From Verrucomicrobiia bacterium (GTDB taxonomy: Bacteria > Verrucomicrobiota > Verrucomicrobiia > Opitutales > Opitutaceae): DNA of 64,000 nucleotides. The stretch spans positions 1 to 64,000 of the forward strand of contig WYBX01000084.1 of assembly GCA_011525695.1 (NCBI GenBank), in the 5' to 3' direction. Below are positions 54,248 to 62,749 of the stretch, in pieces (positions within the stretch are counted from its first letter, which is position 1; every line of letters starts with the position of its first letter). A program made the position numbers and the translations under genes. The notes beneath the pieces are model-generated. The model ran no database searches. It saw only the letters and a program-made list of their open reading frames with translations, and was not told the DNA's origin.

Positions 54248-57200
54248 TCAGGGCATTTCGTAGATTTCGACCAGCGCGACGCCGGTGCTGCCACCGACTC
54301 CGGAGACGACCACACTGTAGAGTCCCGGTTGAAGCGTGACCAGCAGCGCTCCGTCCTGGCTTCCGGCCGGGAGCTCGAATGCGCCGACCTGGCCGAAGGC
54401 CGCGGAAAGCGCGGCGGTCCCGCCCCAATTGTCGTTCTGATGCAGCAAGTTGGCCCCCTGGAAGAGTTCCAGCTTGGGATTGGCAAGGACCCCAGCCACG
54501 TCGAATTGGGTCAGGGTCGGACCGACGGCCCGGAGCAGGAGTTTCCGCGGCACATTGCCGTCGATGACGAAGCCGGCGATGAGAACATCGTCACCAGCGC
54601 CCACGCGGGTGCGGGCCGAGAGGTTCGACAGCCGGGCCGGGCCGCCAGCGGCACTGTCGTACAGTTCGATCAGGGCAACTCCCTGCGAGGAACCCTTGCC
54701 CGTGACATGCACCGAATGGAGCCCACGAACCGGAGGCGACAGCAGCGCCGCATCGAGACTGCCGCTCGGCAGGGCGAAGGCGCCCACCGTCTCGCTGAGC
54801 GAGGCCACCGTGGCAGCATCCTCCGAGGCCGCCCAATCGTCATTCGTGCGGACCGGCAGCGCTCCCGCATAAAGGGTCAGCACCGGATCGGCCAGTGGAT
54901 TGGCAACATCGAAGTTGGCCAGGGTCGGGCCAATGCCGCGGATGAGCAGCGACTTCGAGGCCGTGCCCGAAACGACGAACCCGGCAATCAGCGTGTTGTC
55001 ACCACTGCCGGCCGGTGCGCGGACGGAGAGGTTGATCAGGTTGGCCACGGGAGCAACGGTGTCCGGCACACCGGAGAAGACGATTGGCGTCGATGAACCG
55101 GCCGCGAGATAGGAGGCCGCGATCGTCTGGCCTTCGGCATCCACGGTCAGCACGAGCTGGCCGCCGCTGGAGGTTGTGAGCGACACTTGCCCGTCAGCTC
55201 CCATCGTGGCGGTCGCGCCATCGACCAGCCCTTCGGCGGTGGTGACGACCAGGGTCTGGCCGCTCGGGCCGACAATGGAATACGTGGCGCCCGTATCGGC
55301 GCCGAGCGCCGACGCGGTGTAGAATCCGGCCAGCCCGGCGGCGGGACCGGTGCCGTTGTCCGCGCTGCCCGACAAGGTGAGCCCCAATCCGGCCAGCTCA
55401 CCGGCAATGGTGTCGTCGTCGATTTCGCCGGACAGAACAAACGCGAGCCCGGCAGCCGCCGTCGGCGGAGTACCGCCGGCGGTACGATCCGTGAGGACGG
55501 AAGAACCGTTTCCGCTGGCGGAAATTTCGCTCCCGGAGGTCGAGAACGTGCCATCGGGATTGATGATGAAGTCGAGGACGATCGCGGATTCCCGATCGGG
55601 GAAGTAGGCCATGTAGGTCGCCGTATTGTCGTCGCGGACATGCAGTGCCCAGGTGCCGCCGCCCTCGAAGGTGCCGAAATAGGTGCCGGCATAGTTCGGC
55701 GGATTGACGGCGAGCAGGGCCACGGCGCTGGTGACGCTGCCGACGCTGTTGGTCACGACCACGTCATATCCGCCGGCATCGGCCTCCTGCAGGTTGGTCC
55801 GGGTGTAGCTGGCATTGGTGGCCCCGGTGATCGCGGCACCGTTCAACCGCCACTGGTAACCAGGGGCGGGGCTGCCATCGGCGACGACGGTGAACGTGGC
55901 CTCGCCGCCGAGGATGCCAGCCTGGCCTGCCGGCTGGGTGGTGATCGACGGGGCGTAATGGACGGTGAGCTGGGCGGAGTTCGTGCTGGCGCTGCCCTGT
56001 GAGTTGGTCGCAACCATCCGGTAGGTGCCCGCATCAGCCCGCGTGACGTTAGTCAGCGTCAGGGTCGTGCCGGTTTCGCCGGCAATCGGAGAGCTACCCT
56101 TGCGCCACTGGAAGGTGGGGGCCGGGGTGCCGGTGGCGGCGGCAATGAAGGAGACATCGCCACCCTCGGTCACCGTCTGGTCGATGGGATGAAGCGTGAT
56201 GCCTGGTGCCGCGACCAGTGGGTTGATGTTGCCCGTGATGCCGACCGGCAGCGTGACGGTGTAGTTTCCCGCCGCGGCGCCTCCGAGCGTGAGACCGGTG
56301 ACCGTGACCGACTTGTTGTTTCCGATGGCGGCATCGGCAAACGTGCCGGTGACGGTCGCGATGGTCACGTTTCCATTTCCCGTGTCGGCCGGCGCCAGCC
56401 CGACGAGGGTCGCCGCGCCGGTATTGAAGGTGGCGGTCGTGTTGCCATCGAACGCCTTGTCATTCACGACGAGCCCCGTGACCGTGAGGTTCACCGTGGA
56501 GATATCGGCGGTGAGCCCGACGGGCGGGGTCGCGCTGTAGTTGCCGGCGGCGGATCCGCCCAAGGAGACCGCGGTGACGGTCACCGGCTTGCCCACGCCA
56601 GCTGCGGCGGTCGCGAAAGCACCGGTTGCCCCCGTGACATTGACATTGGCTTCCTCACCGGCGACGACCCCGGTCAGCGCCGCGCCGCCAACGTTGAAGG
56701 TGGCCGCGGTGGTGCCGTCGTAGGCGCGGTTGTTGACGGTGATCCCCGAGACGGTGAGTGCACGCGGGGTGATGTCGGCCGTCGTGTTGGCGAGCGTGAT
56801 CGAGTAGTTGAAGTTGTCGCCGCCGCCGAGGCTGAGGCCCGACAGGGTGACGGTCTTGTCCGTGCCCACAGCTGCCGTGTCAAAGGTGCCGGCAGCCGTG
56901 CCGGTGACACCGACCGCATCGCCGTTATAGGGCCGGCCATCGTTGACCGTGCCCGTGCCGGCGTCTTCCGCGGCGAGCAGCGCAGCCGTCCCGCTGACCG
57001 TTGCAGTCGTCGTGCCGTCATAAGGCCGGTCGTCGGCCGTGATGCCGGTGACGGAGAGTGGCTTCGGGGTGATATCCGCCGGCAGTCCCGCCGGCTGCGT
57101 GACAGAATAGTTTGCGGCCGGTCCGCCGGCGATCAGGGCGAGTCCGGTGACGGTGACCGTTTGCGCGCCTACGGTCGCGGCGCCAAAGGTCGCGGTATAG

Positions 57201-60200
57201 GATGCCGGATCCAAGGCGACGGAATCGCCTCCCACCACGCCGACCAGTTCGGCGTTCGCGATGTCGAGCGTCGCGACCGTGGTCTTGTCGTAGACCTTGT
57301 CATTGGCGTCCACATTCACTGTGAGGTTGGCCGCGGTGATGTTGGCGGTGGCAGCCGGTTGGGTGAGCGTGTAATTGCCGCCATCCGCACCGCCGAGGGT
57401 GATGCCGGAGATCGTGACGGCCTTGCCGACGCCGACATCCTTGTTGGCGAACACGCCGGTGCCGCCGGAGAACGTGACCGTGTCGCCACCGATGACGCCG
57501 ACCAGCGAAGCGCCGCTGGTGTCGAGTGTCGCGGTGGTGGTCCCATCGTAGGTCTTGTTGTTGGCCGTGACGCCCGTGATCGTAAGATTGACCGCTGTGA
57601 TGTTGGCCGTGGGCGTGGGCTGGGCGAGCGAGTAGTTGCCACCGTCTGCGCCGCCCAGGGTGATCCCGACAACCGTGACGGGCTTGGCGTTGCCGACAGT
57701 CTTGTCGGCGAACGTGCCGGTGCCACCGGAGAACGTGACCGTGTCGGCGCCAATCACGCCGACGAGCGATGCGGCGCCGGTGTTGATGGTGGCCGTCGTC
57801 AATCCGTCGTACGGCTTGTTGCTGGCGGTCACTCCGGTGATTGTGAGCGAGGCCTGGGTGATGTTGGCGGTGGTGGAGGGCTGCGTCAGGGTGTAGTTTC
57901 CGCCGTCGGTGCCACCCAGCGTGATGCCGCTGATCGTGACGGTCTTTCCGGCGCCGACATTCTTGTCGGCAAATGTGCCGGTGCCGCCGGAGAACGTGAC
58001 CGTGTCACCACCGATCACGCCAACGAGCGAAGCTCCGCCTGTATTGATGCCAGCCGCGGCGTTGCCGTTGTAAACCTTGTCGCTTGCGGCTACGCCCGTG
58101 ATTGTGAGCGGTGCCGCCGTAATCGATGCGGTCAGCCCGGTCGGCTGAACCAGGGTGTAGTTGTCGGCGTCGGTGCCGGTAAGCGTGAGTCCGGTGACGG
58201 TGACGGCTTTGGCCGCACCGACAGTCTTGGTGCCGAAGGTGCCGCTGGGCGCGCCGCCCAGGAAGACATCATCGCCGGTGTAGGGCTTGCCGTCGGCCGT
58301 CGTCCCGGCGCCGGGCGCCTGGGGGGCCTGCAACGCGGCGGCGCCCGAGAAGCCGAGGACCGCGGTCGTGCCGTTATAGACTTTGTCGTTGGCCGCGAGC
58401 GTGCCATTCGAGGTGAGGCTCTTCGGGGTGATGCTGGCGGTCGTGGAAGGCTGGGTCAGGACGTAATTCGCGGCCGAGCCGCCGCCGAGGGTGAGGCCGG
58501 AGACGGTGACGGTCTTGCCCGCACCAACATGGCGATCCGCGAACGAACCGGAGGCTCCACCGACGTTCAGGGTCACGTTGTCACCACCGAGCACGCCGAC
58601 GAGCGAGGCACCACCGGTGATCAACGTCGCTGTGGTGGTGGCATCATACACCTTGTTGTTAGCCGTGACGCCGGAAACGGTGAGCGTGACTTCGGCGATA
58701 TCGAGCGTGAGGACGAAGTCCGGGCCGGTACCGGAGGCATTCGAGACGTTGATCGTGACCGGGAAGGAGCCCGCTTCGGTGGGCGTGCCACTGATCAGGC
58801 CCGTGCTCGTGTTGAGCGACACGCCGGCGGGGAGCGAACCGCTGGCGAGGTTATAGGAGGTGTGCGGCGGATTGGTTGCCGTGATCTGGTAGCTCGTGAA
58901 GACGCTGCGATACGTGCCCGACGCCGTGGCGGCACTCGTCACAACCGGGGTCGTGCCAACGAACACCGTAAGCGTGGCCGCGCTGGAATTCGAACTGCCA
59001 TGATCATTGGTCGCGACGCAACGAAACTGCCGGCCGTTAAGTGCGCCGGAAGTTGTGATGGTAAGAGTTGTCGTCGTAACGCCGGAAAACGTCGCATCGT
59101 CGCTGATGTCACTCCAGTCCGCACCATTGGCGCTCGTTTGCCATTGCAGCGTTGGAACAGGAAAACCATGCGGTGCCACGTGAAACGTTGCGCTGGCGCC
59201 GCTGCTCACTGCGCTGTTCGCTGGAGTGGTTCCGGCGGGCTGATCGAGGAAATAGGGTGCTGTGGGAGGATCCTCGCCATGGACATAGCGATACCCCGCG
59301 GGCAAAACCTGGTATGCAGCCGGCAGATTTGGGATTGTCGCGGTCGCATCCAGGACGCCGGAGGTGACGGTTGCCGGAATTACGTCAGTTCCCAATGCCG
59401 GCCACGGCCGGTCGCCAAACCACTGCGGCTTGGTAGCGCCACGATAGAGTGAATTTGGAAGTGTGTCGGCACCGAGACCAGAATCTCCCGCGGCCAGGGC
59501 CCCGGCGGAAACGTCGAAGTTCTCCTTTCTGATGGTGGTGGCGGCCACGTCCAAGTCGATTTCCTGATAGCCGCCCGGCCCGCGCAAGATTTGCACCGCA
59601 GTGCCGGCCGCCGGCAAGGCCAGGCTTGGCCTGGTTTGACTGGCGATGACATTGCCACCGCTGAACGGGACACTCGCTCCCGCAACGGCGCCCGCCGTTG
59701 CATCGAGCTGTTGCCCATTGCTCCAGACGATGGTGATAATCGCTCCCGTAGGAACGGTGCCGGCGTTCAGTGTGATCACTCCGGAATTATTACTGGATCG
59801 GGTCGTGAGAGTGCCGGTGATCATCCAGTCGGCCCATGGGTCACCAAGGCTCAGTTGGGCGTTACCGCCGGTCGAATTACTGTTGCCGATGTTAGGAAAA
59901 CCGAAGCTGTACGGACCTCCCGCTGGAGCCCCACTGATGGAATGATAGGGAACGGGCGCTCCCGCCGGTGAACGCATGCCCAAAAGGTTCGCGACAAGAG
60001 AATAATTTCGCGTGAAGCGCTGCAGAAGGATCGGCTCCCGGCTCGCCCCGGCGTTCGTGAACGGCGCAGTGGTTGCTGAACGAGACGTGCCATGGAACCA
60101 GTTGCGGAAGACGGTGTCATGCGACGCGCTGCCGAAATAGCCGTCGCACTGGATATTGGGCGCGATATTGCCTTCATATAAGTTGAAGTTGTTATGCGGG

Positions 60201-61300
60201 CCGTGATTCGAATTGACGGCCGATCCGATCGCTCCGAAAGAAGTGCTGTCCTCGCAGAAGTTGTAGGCAAAGACATTTCCCGAGGAACCGTAATTAATCT
60301 CCATCAACGGGAAAGACTTGTAGATAATATTATCCTCGATTAGGCATGCAGCAGAATTCTCAAAAAGGAGTCCGGCCCCGTTGCTTCCGGCATTCTTTAG
60401 GGCATCAAGAAATGAATGCCTTAATTCGCAATGAAGAGAGTCGAGGAAGAAGACGCTGTAGTTGTTTGCATTGACTACATGGACGTTCTTGACCCACGAG
60501 CCATAGCATTGGGTGAAGAAGATTCCATACAAGAGAGAGCCATTGATGCCGTTGATTGTAAGATCTTCGATTCCAAACCCCTCCGTTTGCTGGGTGGTGT
60601 TGTTGATGACGGCAGATGTCGCGCTGTAGTCTCCGTACAACGCGGGAGACACCGTCAGGGTCGTCGCCGTTTTGCTGGTGATTCGCACCATCTGCCGTCG
60701 CCACCAGCCAACACCATCGATCAAGCCTTTACCATCCGTTTTCAGAATCGGCAGTGATTGATCGTCTACCATCGCGATTCGCGCCAGTTGGCCGGCTTGA
60801 AATGCCGCTGTTGTGCCGACGGTGACTTCCGTGCTCCCCTTCGCAAGTCCGCCGGTGATGGACGCGCCGGCGGAAGGTTGCCAGCCTCCTGCGGATGACG
60901 ACCCGACAGCAAAGCACTGGTTGGACATCCGGCAATCGAGAATTGTCAGACCCGGACCGGCGCCGCGGATGGTAATGTTGTCGCGCGTGTGGTCGATTAG
61001 TAGTCGGGTATCCAGTCGGTACGTGCCTGCAGGAAGGTACACGACGTCATTCGCAACGGCTGCGGCGACGGCTTGGAGAATCTTGGCGCTCGCATCAGTT
61101 GCGCCAGTATTGTCGGCATTGTACGGTGGTTGGGTGACATCGATAATACGTGTGCGATGAGTCGGAATTCCCCCCGGAACGCCGACAGTCACGCCAGGCG
61201 CCCATGGCACAAGACGGTCAGCGGGGATGAGCTCGGCCCGAACGCCGGCTGCGCCAAGAAGCACCACGAACACACTGAGAAGAATGTGGGAAATTCTCAT
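54248..61300 (-). CDS. giant secreted beta-helix / Ig-like / YDG-repeat surface protein
   Basis: 2350 residues from the ATG at 61300, directly before the signal peptide (MRISHILLSVFVVLLGAAGV). Residues about 30-640 form a right-handed beta-helix of the pectate-lyase type (DVVYLPAGTYRLDTRL, ITIRGAGPGLTILDCR, NNFNLYEGNIAPN). Then come an Ig-like domain (about 690-780), a cadherin/He-PIG-like domain (about 800-860), nine YDG (MBG) repeats (about 870-1695), two Ig-like domains (about 1697-1865), a beta-rich segment, and two copies of a verrucomicrobial C-terminal repeat (LIAGFVVSG, LLIRGIGPTL, NDDW). It ends VEIYEMP with no sorting tail. This suggests an adhesin or polysaccharide-binding surface protein; lyase activity is not established. 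An earlier in-frame ATG at 61399 adds an unlikely basic stretch. A weak TGG-N10-TGC promoter-like site lies at 61324-61340. Confidence 0.88.
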   Translation of the reverse strand: MRISHILLSVFVVLLGAAGVRAELIPADRLVPWAPGVTVGVPGGIPTHRTRIIDVTQPPYNADNTGATDASAKILQAVAAAVANDVVYLPAGTYRLDTRLLIDHTRDNITIRGAGPGLTILDCRMSNQCFAVGSSSAGGWQPSAGASITGGLAKGSTEVTVGTTAAFQAGQLARIAMVDDQSLPILKTDGKGLIDGVGWWRRQMVRITSKTATTLTVSPALYGDYSATSAVINNTTQQTEGFGIEDLTINGINGSLLYGIFFTQCYGSWVKNVHVVNANNYSVFFLDSLHCELRHSFLDALKNAGSNGAGLLFENSAACLIEDNIIYKSFPLMEINYGSSGNVFAYNFCEDSTSFGAIGSAVNSNHGPHNNFNLYEGNIAPNIQCDGYFGSASHDTVFRNWFHGTSRSATTAPFTNAGASREPILLQRFTRNYSLVANLLGMRSPAGAPVPYHSISGAPAGGPYSFGFPNIGNSNSTGGNAQLSLGDPWADWMITGTLTTRSSNNSGVITLNAGTVPTGAIITIVWSNGQQLDATAGAVAGASVPFSGGNVIASQTRPSLALPAAGTAVQILRGPGGYQEIDLDVAATTIRKENFDVSAGALAAGDSGLGADTLPNSLYRGATKPQWFGDRPWPALGTDVIPATVTSGVLDATATIPNLPAAYQVLPAGYRYVHGEDPPTAPYFLDQPAGTTPANSAVSSGASATFHVAPHGFPVPTLQWQTSANGADWSDISDDATFSGVTTTTLTITTSGALNGRQFRCVATNDHGSSNSSAATLTVFVGTTPVVTSAATASGTYRSVFTSYQITATNPPHTSYNLASGSLPAGVSLNTSTGLISGTPTEAGSFPVTINVSNASGTGPDFVLTLDIAEVTLTVSGVTANNKVYDATTTATLITGGASLVGVLGGDNVTLNVGGASGSFADRHVGAGKTVTVSGLTLGGGSAANYVLTQPSTTASITPKSLTSNGTLAANDKVYNGTTAVLGFSGAAALQAPQAPGAGTTADGKPYTGDDVFLGGAPSGTFGTKTVGAAKAVTVTGLTLTGTDADNYTLVQPTGLTASITAAPLTITGVAASDKVYNGNAAAGINTGGASLVGVIGGDTVTFSGGTGTFADKNVGAGKTVTISGITLGGTDGGNYTLTQPSTTANITQASLTITGVTASNKPYDGLTTATINTGAASLVGVIGADTVTFSGGTGTFADKTVGNAKPVTVVGITLGGADGGNYSLAQPTPTANITAVNLTITGVTANNKTYDGTTTATLDTSGASLVGVIGGDTVTFSGGTGVFANKDVGVGKAVTISGITLGGADGGNYTLTQPAATANITAANLTVNVDANDKVYDKTTVATLDIANAELVGVVGGDSVALDPASYTATFGAATVGAQTVTVTGLALIAGGPAANYSVTQPAGLPADITPKPLSVTGITADDRPYDGTTTATVSGTAALLAAEDAGTGTVNDGRPYNGDAVGVTGTAAGTFDTAAVGTDKTVTLSGLSLGGGDNFNYSITLANTTADITPRALTVSGITVNNRAYDGTTAATFNVGGAALTGVVAGEEANVNVTGATGAFATAAAGVGKPVTVTAVSLGGSAAGNYSATPPVGLTADISTVNLTVTGLVVNDKAFDGNTTATFNTGAATLVGLAPADTGNGNVTIATVTGTFADAAIGNNKSVTVTGLTLGGAAAGNYTVTLPVGITGNINPLVAAPGITLHPIDQTVTEGGDVSFIAAATGTPAPTFQWRKGSSPIAGETGTTLTLTNVTRADAGTYRMVATNSQGSASTNSAQLTVHYAPSITTQPAGQAGILGGEATFTVVADGSPAPGYQWRLNGAAITGATNASYTRTNLQEADAGGYDVVVTNSVGSVTSAVALLAVNPPNYAGTYFGTFEGGGTWALHVRDDNTATYMAYFPDRESAIVLDFIINPDGTFSTSGSEISASGNGSSVLTDRTAGGTPPTAAAGLAFVLSGEIDDDTIAGELAGLGLTLSGSADNGTGPAAGLAGFYTASALGADTGATYSIVGPSGQTLVVTTAEGLVDGATATMGADGQVSLTTSSGGQLVLTVDAEGQTIAASYLAAGSSTPIVFSGVPDTVAPVANLINLSVRAPAGSGDNTLIAGFVVSGTASKSLLIRGIGPTLANFDVANPLADPVLTLYAGALPVRTNDDWAASEDAATVASLSETVGAFALPSGSLDAALLSPPVRGLHSVHVTGKGSSQGVALIELYDSAAGGPARLSNLSARTRVGAGDDVLIAGFVIDGNVPRKLLLRAVGPTLTQFDVAGVLANPKLELFQGANLLHQNDNWGGTAALSAAFGQVGAFELPAGSQDGALLVTLQPGLYSVVVSGVGGSTGVALVEIYEMP
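56215..58690 (-). repeat. nine tandem YDG/MBG coding repeats
   Basis: About 2.5 kb of the giant gene consists of nine related units of roughly 240-300 bases. Each begins with a phrase like ANNKVYDATTTAT or TANNKTYDGTTTAT and ends like NYTLTQPSTTANIT. Units 3 to 5 (about 57300-58100) are the most alike at DNA level, with long shared runs encoding SLVGVIGGDTVTFSGGTG, which suggests recent duplication. Assembly collapse or copy-number variation is likely here. Confidence 0.8.
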
Positions 61301-61616
61301 GGTGGATTTGATAGTGCTTGTGTTGCAGTTGTTCAACCATCTCCTCGCCGGCTCGTTGCGATTTGTGTAAATCTTCTGTCGAATGCAGAGAGTTTTCATT
61401 TAGTCTTGGGTCGCTCCACCCGAAATTTACAATCGCTTCACCGGGTCAGTCGGCCTTCGGTTTACTCAGTCGCCACATCATGGCGTTAATCCAGCACGTT
61501 GAACCGCGGCACCCGGTTGAGTGTGATGCTCACCGTTCGGCCAAAATCGAGTCGCAGAGAATGCAGCGGGGTTGATTGGAACGGTGCTGCCGACACCAGT
61601 CGGCGCGGGGCATCGC
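61301..61616. other. intergenic region upstream of the giant gene
   Basis: 316 bases. On the minus strand, 61324-61340 reads TGGTTGAACAACTGCA, with GG-N10-GC spacing but only 7 of 11 matches to the sigma-54 consensus, and would start a transcript about 12 bases from the ATG at 61300. A 6-bp-arm hairpin (GCCGAC-ACCA-GTCGGC) lies near 61587-61602, after the stop of the next gene, without a T-run. Nothing else is recognised. Confidence 0.35.
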
Positions 61617-62711
61617 CTATGGCAAGAGCCCGCTCGCGTCCAGCCTCTCCGCCAATGCGCGCGAGAATGCGCTCGCGCCCGTCGCATTCAGATGTTGTGA
61701 GTTGTAGAAGTACATTTGATTCTTAGTGAGGGGCGAATCACTATAATCCCACAGCGGCACATTATAGCGGGCGCATAGTGCGTGAAGGCGTGAAAAAATC
61801 TCTTCGCGATTACGCTCCAGTGTCTGCATTTCCGCATATTCTGGCGAATACACGAAGAGCAGGGCGATGCCATGCTGGCTGCAAAGCTCGACGAGGTCGG
61901 TGAGGTCCTGGACAGCTGCTGGTTCGATGGGAAAGCGGACACCATCCGGGTTCTTGATCCGAAATTCATCAAACTCGTTTGTCCACGCAATATGGCGGGG
62001 CTGATAACCAAAAAAGTGATCTTCTGGCGGTTGCCAGCCGGTCAGTGCCCGCAATCCCCGGACCCATGTGAAGCGCATGTCTTCGACCAAGTAGCCGTAG
62101 AGCGGCAGCCACTTCCATTTCCAGGCATCCGGATAGACCCGCTGGATCCCGGCGAATATCGCGTCGTCGCGAATATAGGGGATATATTGGACGGCGTCGT
62201 AGATCTCCTTCGATGAAACGAATGAAAAGAGGTCAAGATTGTGGATGACCAGCCGTGGTGCCCGATTGTAGTTCAAGTACGCCTTCAAGAAGGCAAGTTG
62301 CATGTCCGTTTGGGAACCGTTACGGCCGATATTGAATGCCGAATGGCCCGTCTGCTCCTGGATAATGCGAGGATCGTAGTGGGTTAAGGCTCGGGACGAT
62401 CCACTGATGATGATATCAGCGTTCACCTGTCCGCCCATGATTTGGTTGTTGACGCCAAACGCGGATGTCTTGATCCGGCGCAAGCCTGCGCCAATCATGG
62501 CGTCGGTGAGGTAAAGCAGTGAGATGAAGAGCCCGCAGAAGGAGGCGATTTTCAACAATGCAGTGCTCGTCGGGTGTCGTCCGTGGGAGGTGACCAAGGA
62601 GGACGGCATGTGTGTAGATGGATGCGTTCGTCGAAATAGCGTGCCATCGCGGTTACTCGCTGTGCTCGCGGGCGACATGTCAGCAGTGGGTGGTGGGGTA
62701 AGAGGATGCAT
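61617..62711 (-). CDS. membrane-anchored SGNH-like protein, likely partner of the MBOAT acyltransferase
   Basis: 364 residues from the ATG at 62711. A proline/serine-rich N-terminus is followed by one membrane helix (LLKIASFCGLFISLLYLT) and an external domain. It contains IIISGSSRALTHYDP with a candidate nucleophile Ser, FNIGRNGSQTDMQLAFL with a Gly/Asn pair, and near the end YFYNSQHLNATGASAF with a His. This resembles the layout of DltD/AlgJ/AlgX-type SGNH hydrolases, which move acyl groups onto cell-surface polymers delivered by MBOAT proteins; the family match is by general pattern only. The gene follows the MBOAT gene by 38 bases on the same strand. A longer frame to 62894 would overlap the MBOAT gene and is less likely. 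Confidence 0.72.
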   Translation of the reverse strand: MHPLTPPPTADMSPASTASNRDGTLFRRTHPSTHMPSSLVTSHGRHPTSTALLKIASFCGLFISLLYLTDAMIGAGLRRIKTSAFGVNNQIMGGQVNADIIISGSSRALTHYDPRIIQEQTGHSAFNIGRNGSQTDMQLAFLKAYLNYNRAPRLVIHNLDLFSFVSSKEIYDAVQYIPYIRDDAIFAGIQRVYPDAWKWKWLPLYGYLVEDMRFTWVRGLRALTGWQPPEDHFFGYQPRHIAWTNEFDEFRIKNPDGVRFPIEPAAVQDLTDLVELCSQHGIALLFVYSPEYAEMQTLERNREEIFSRLHALCARYNVPLWDYSDSPLTKNQMYFYNSQHLNATGASAFSRALAERLDASGLLP

Positions 62712-62749
62712 CAGAATCGACTCACGGCATAGTGCTTGAGCGGTAGATA

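Noticed and set aside
56215..58690. Regular repeats as a CRISPR array
   Set aside because: The units are 240-300 bases, in frame, and encode YDG domains; there are no short repeats with unique spacers and no cas genes.
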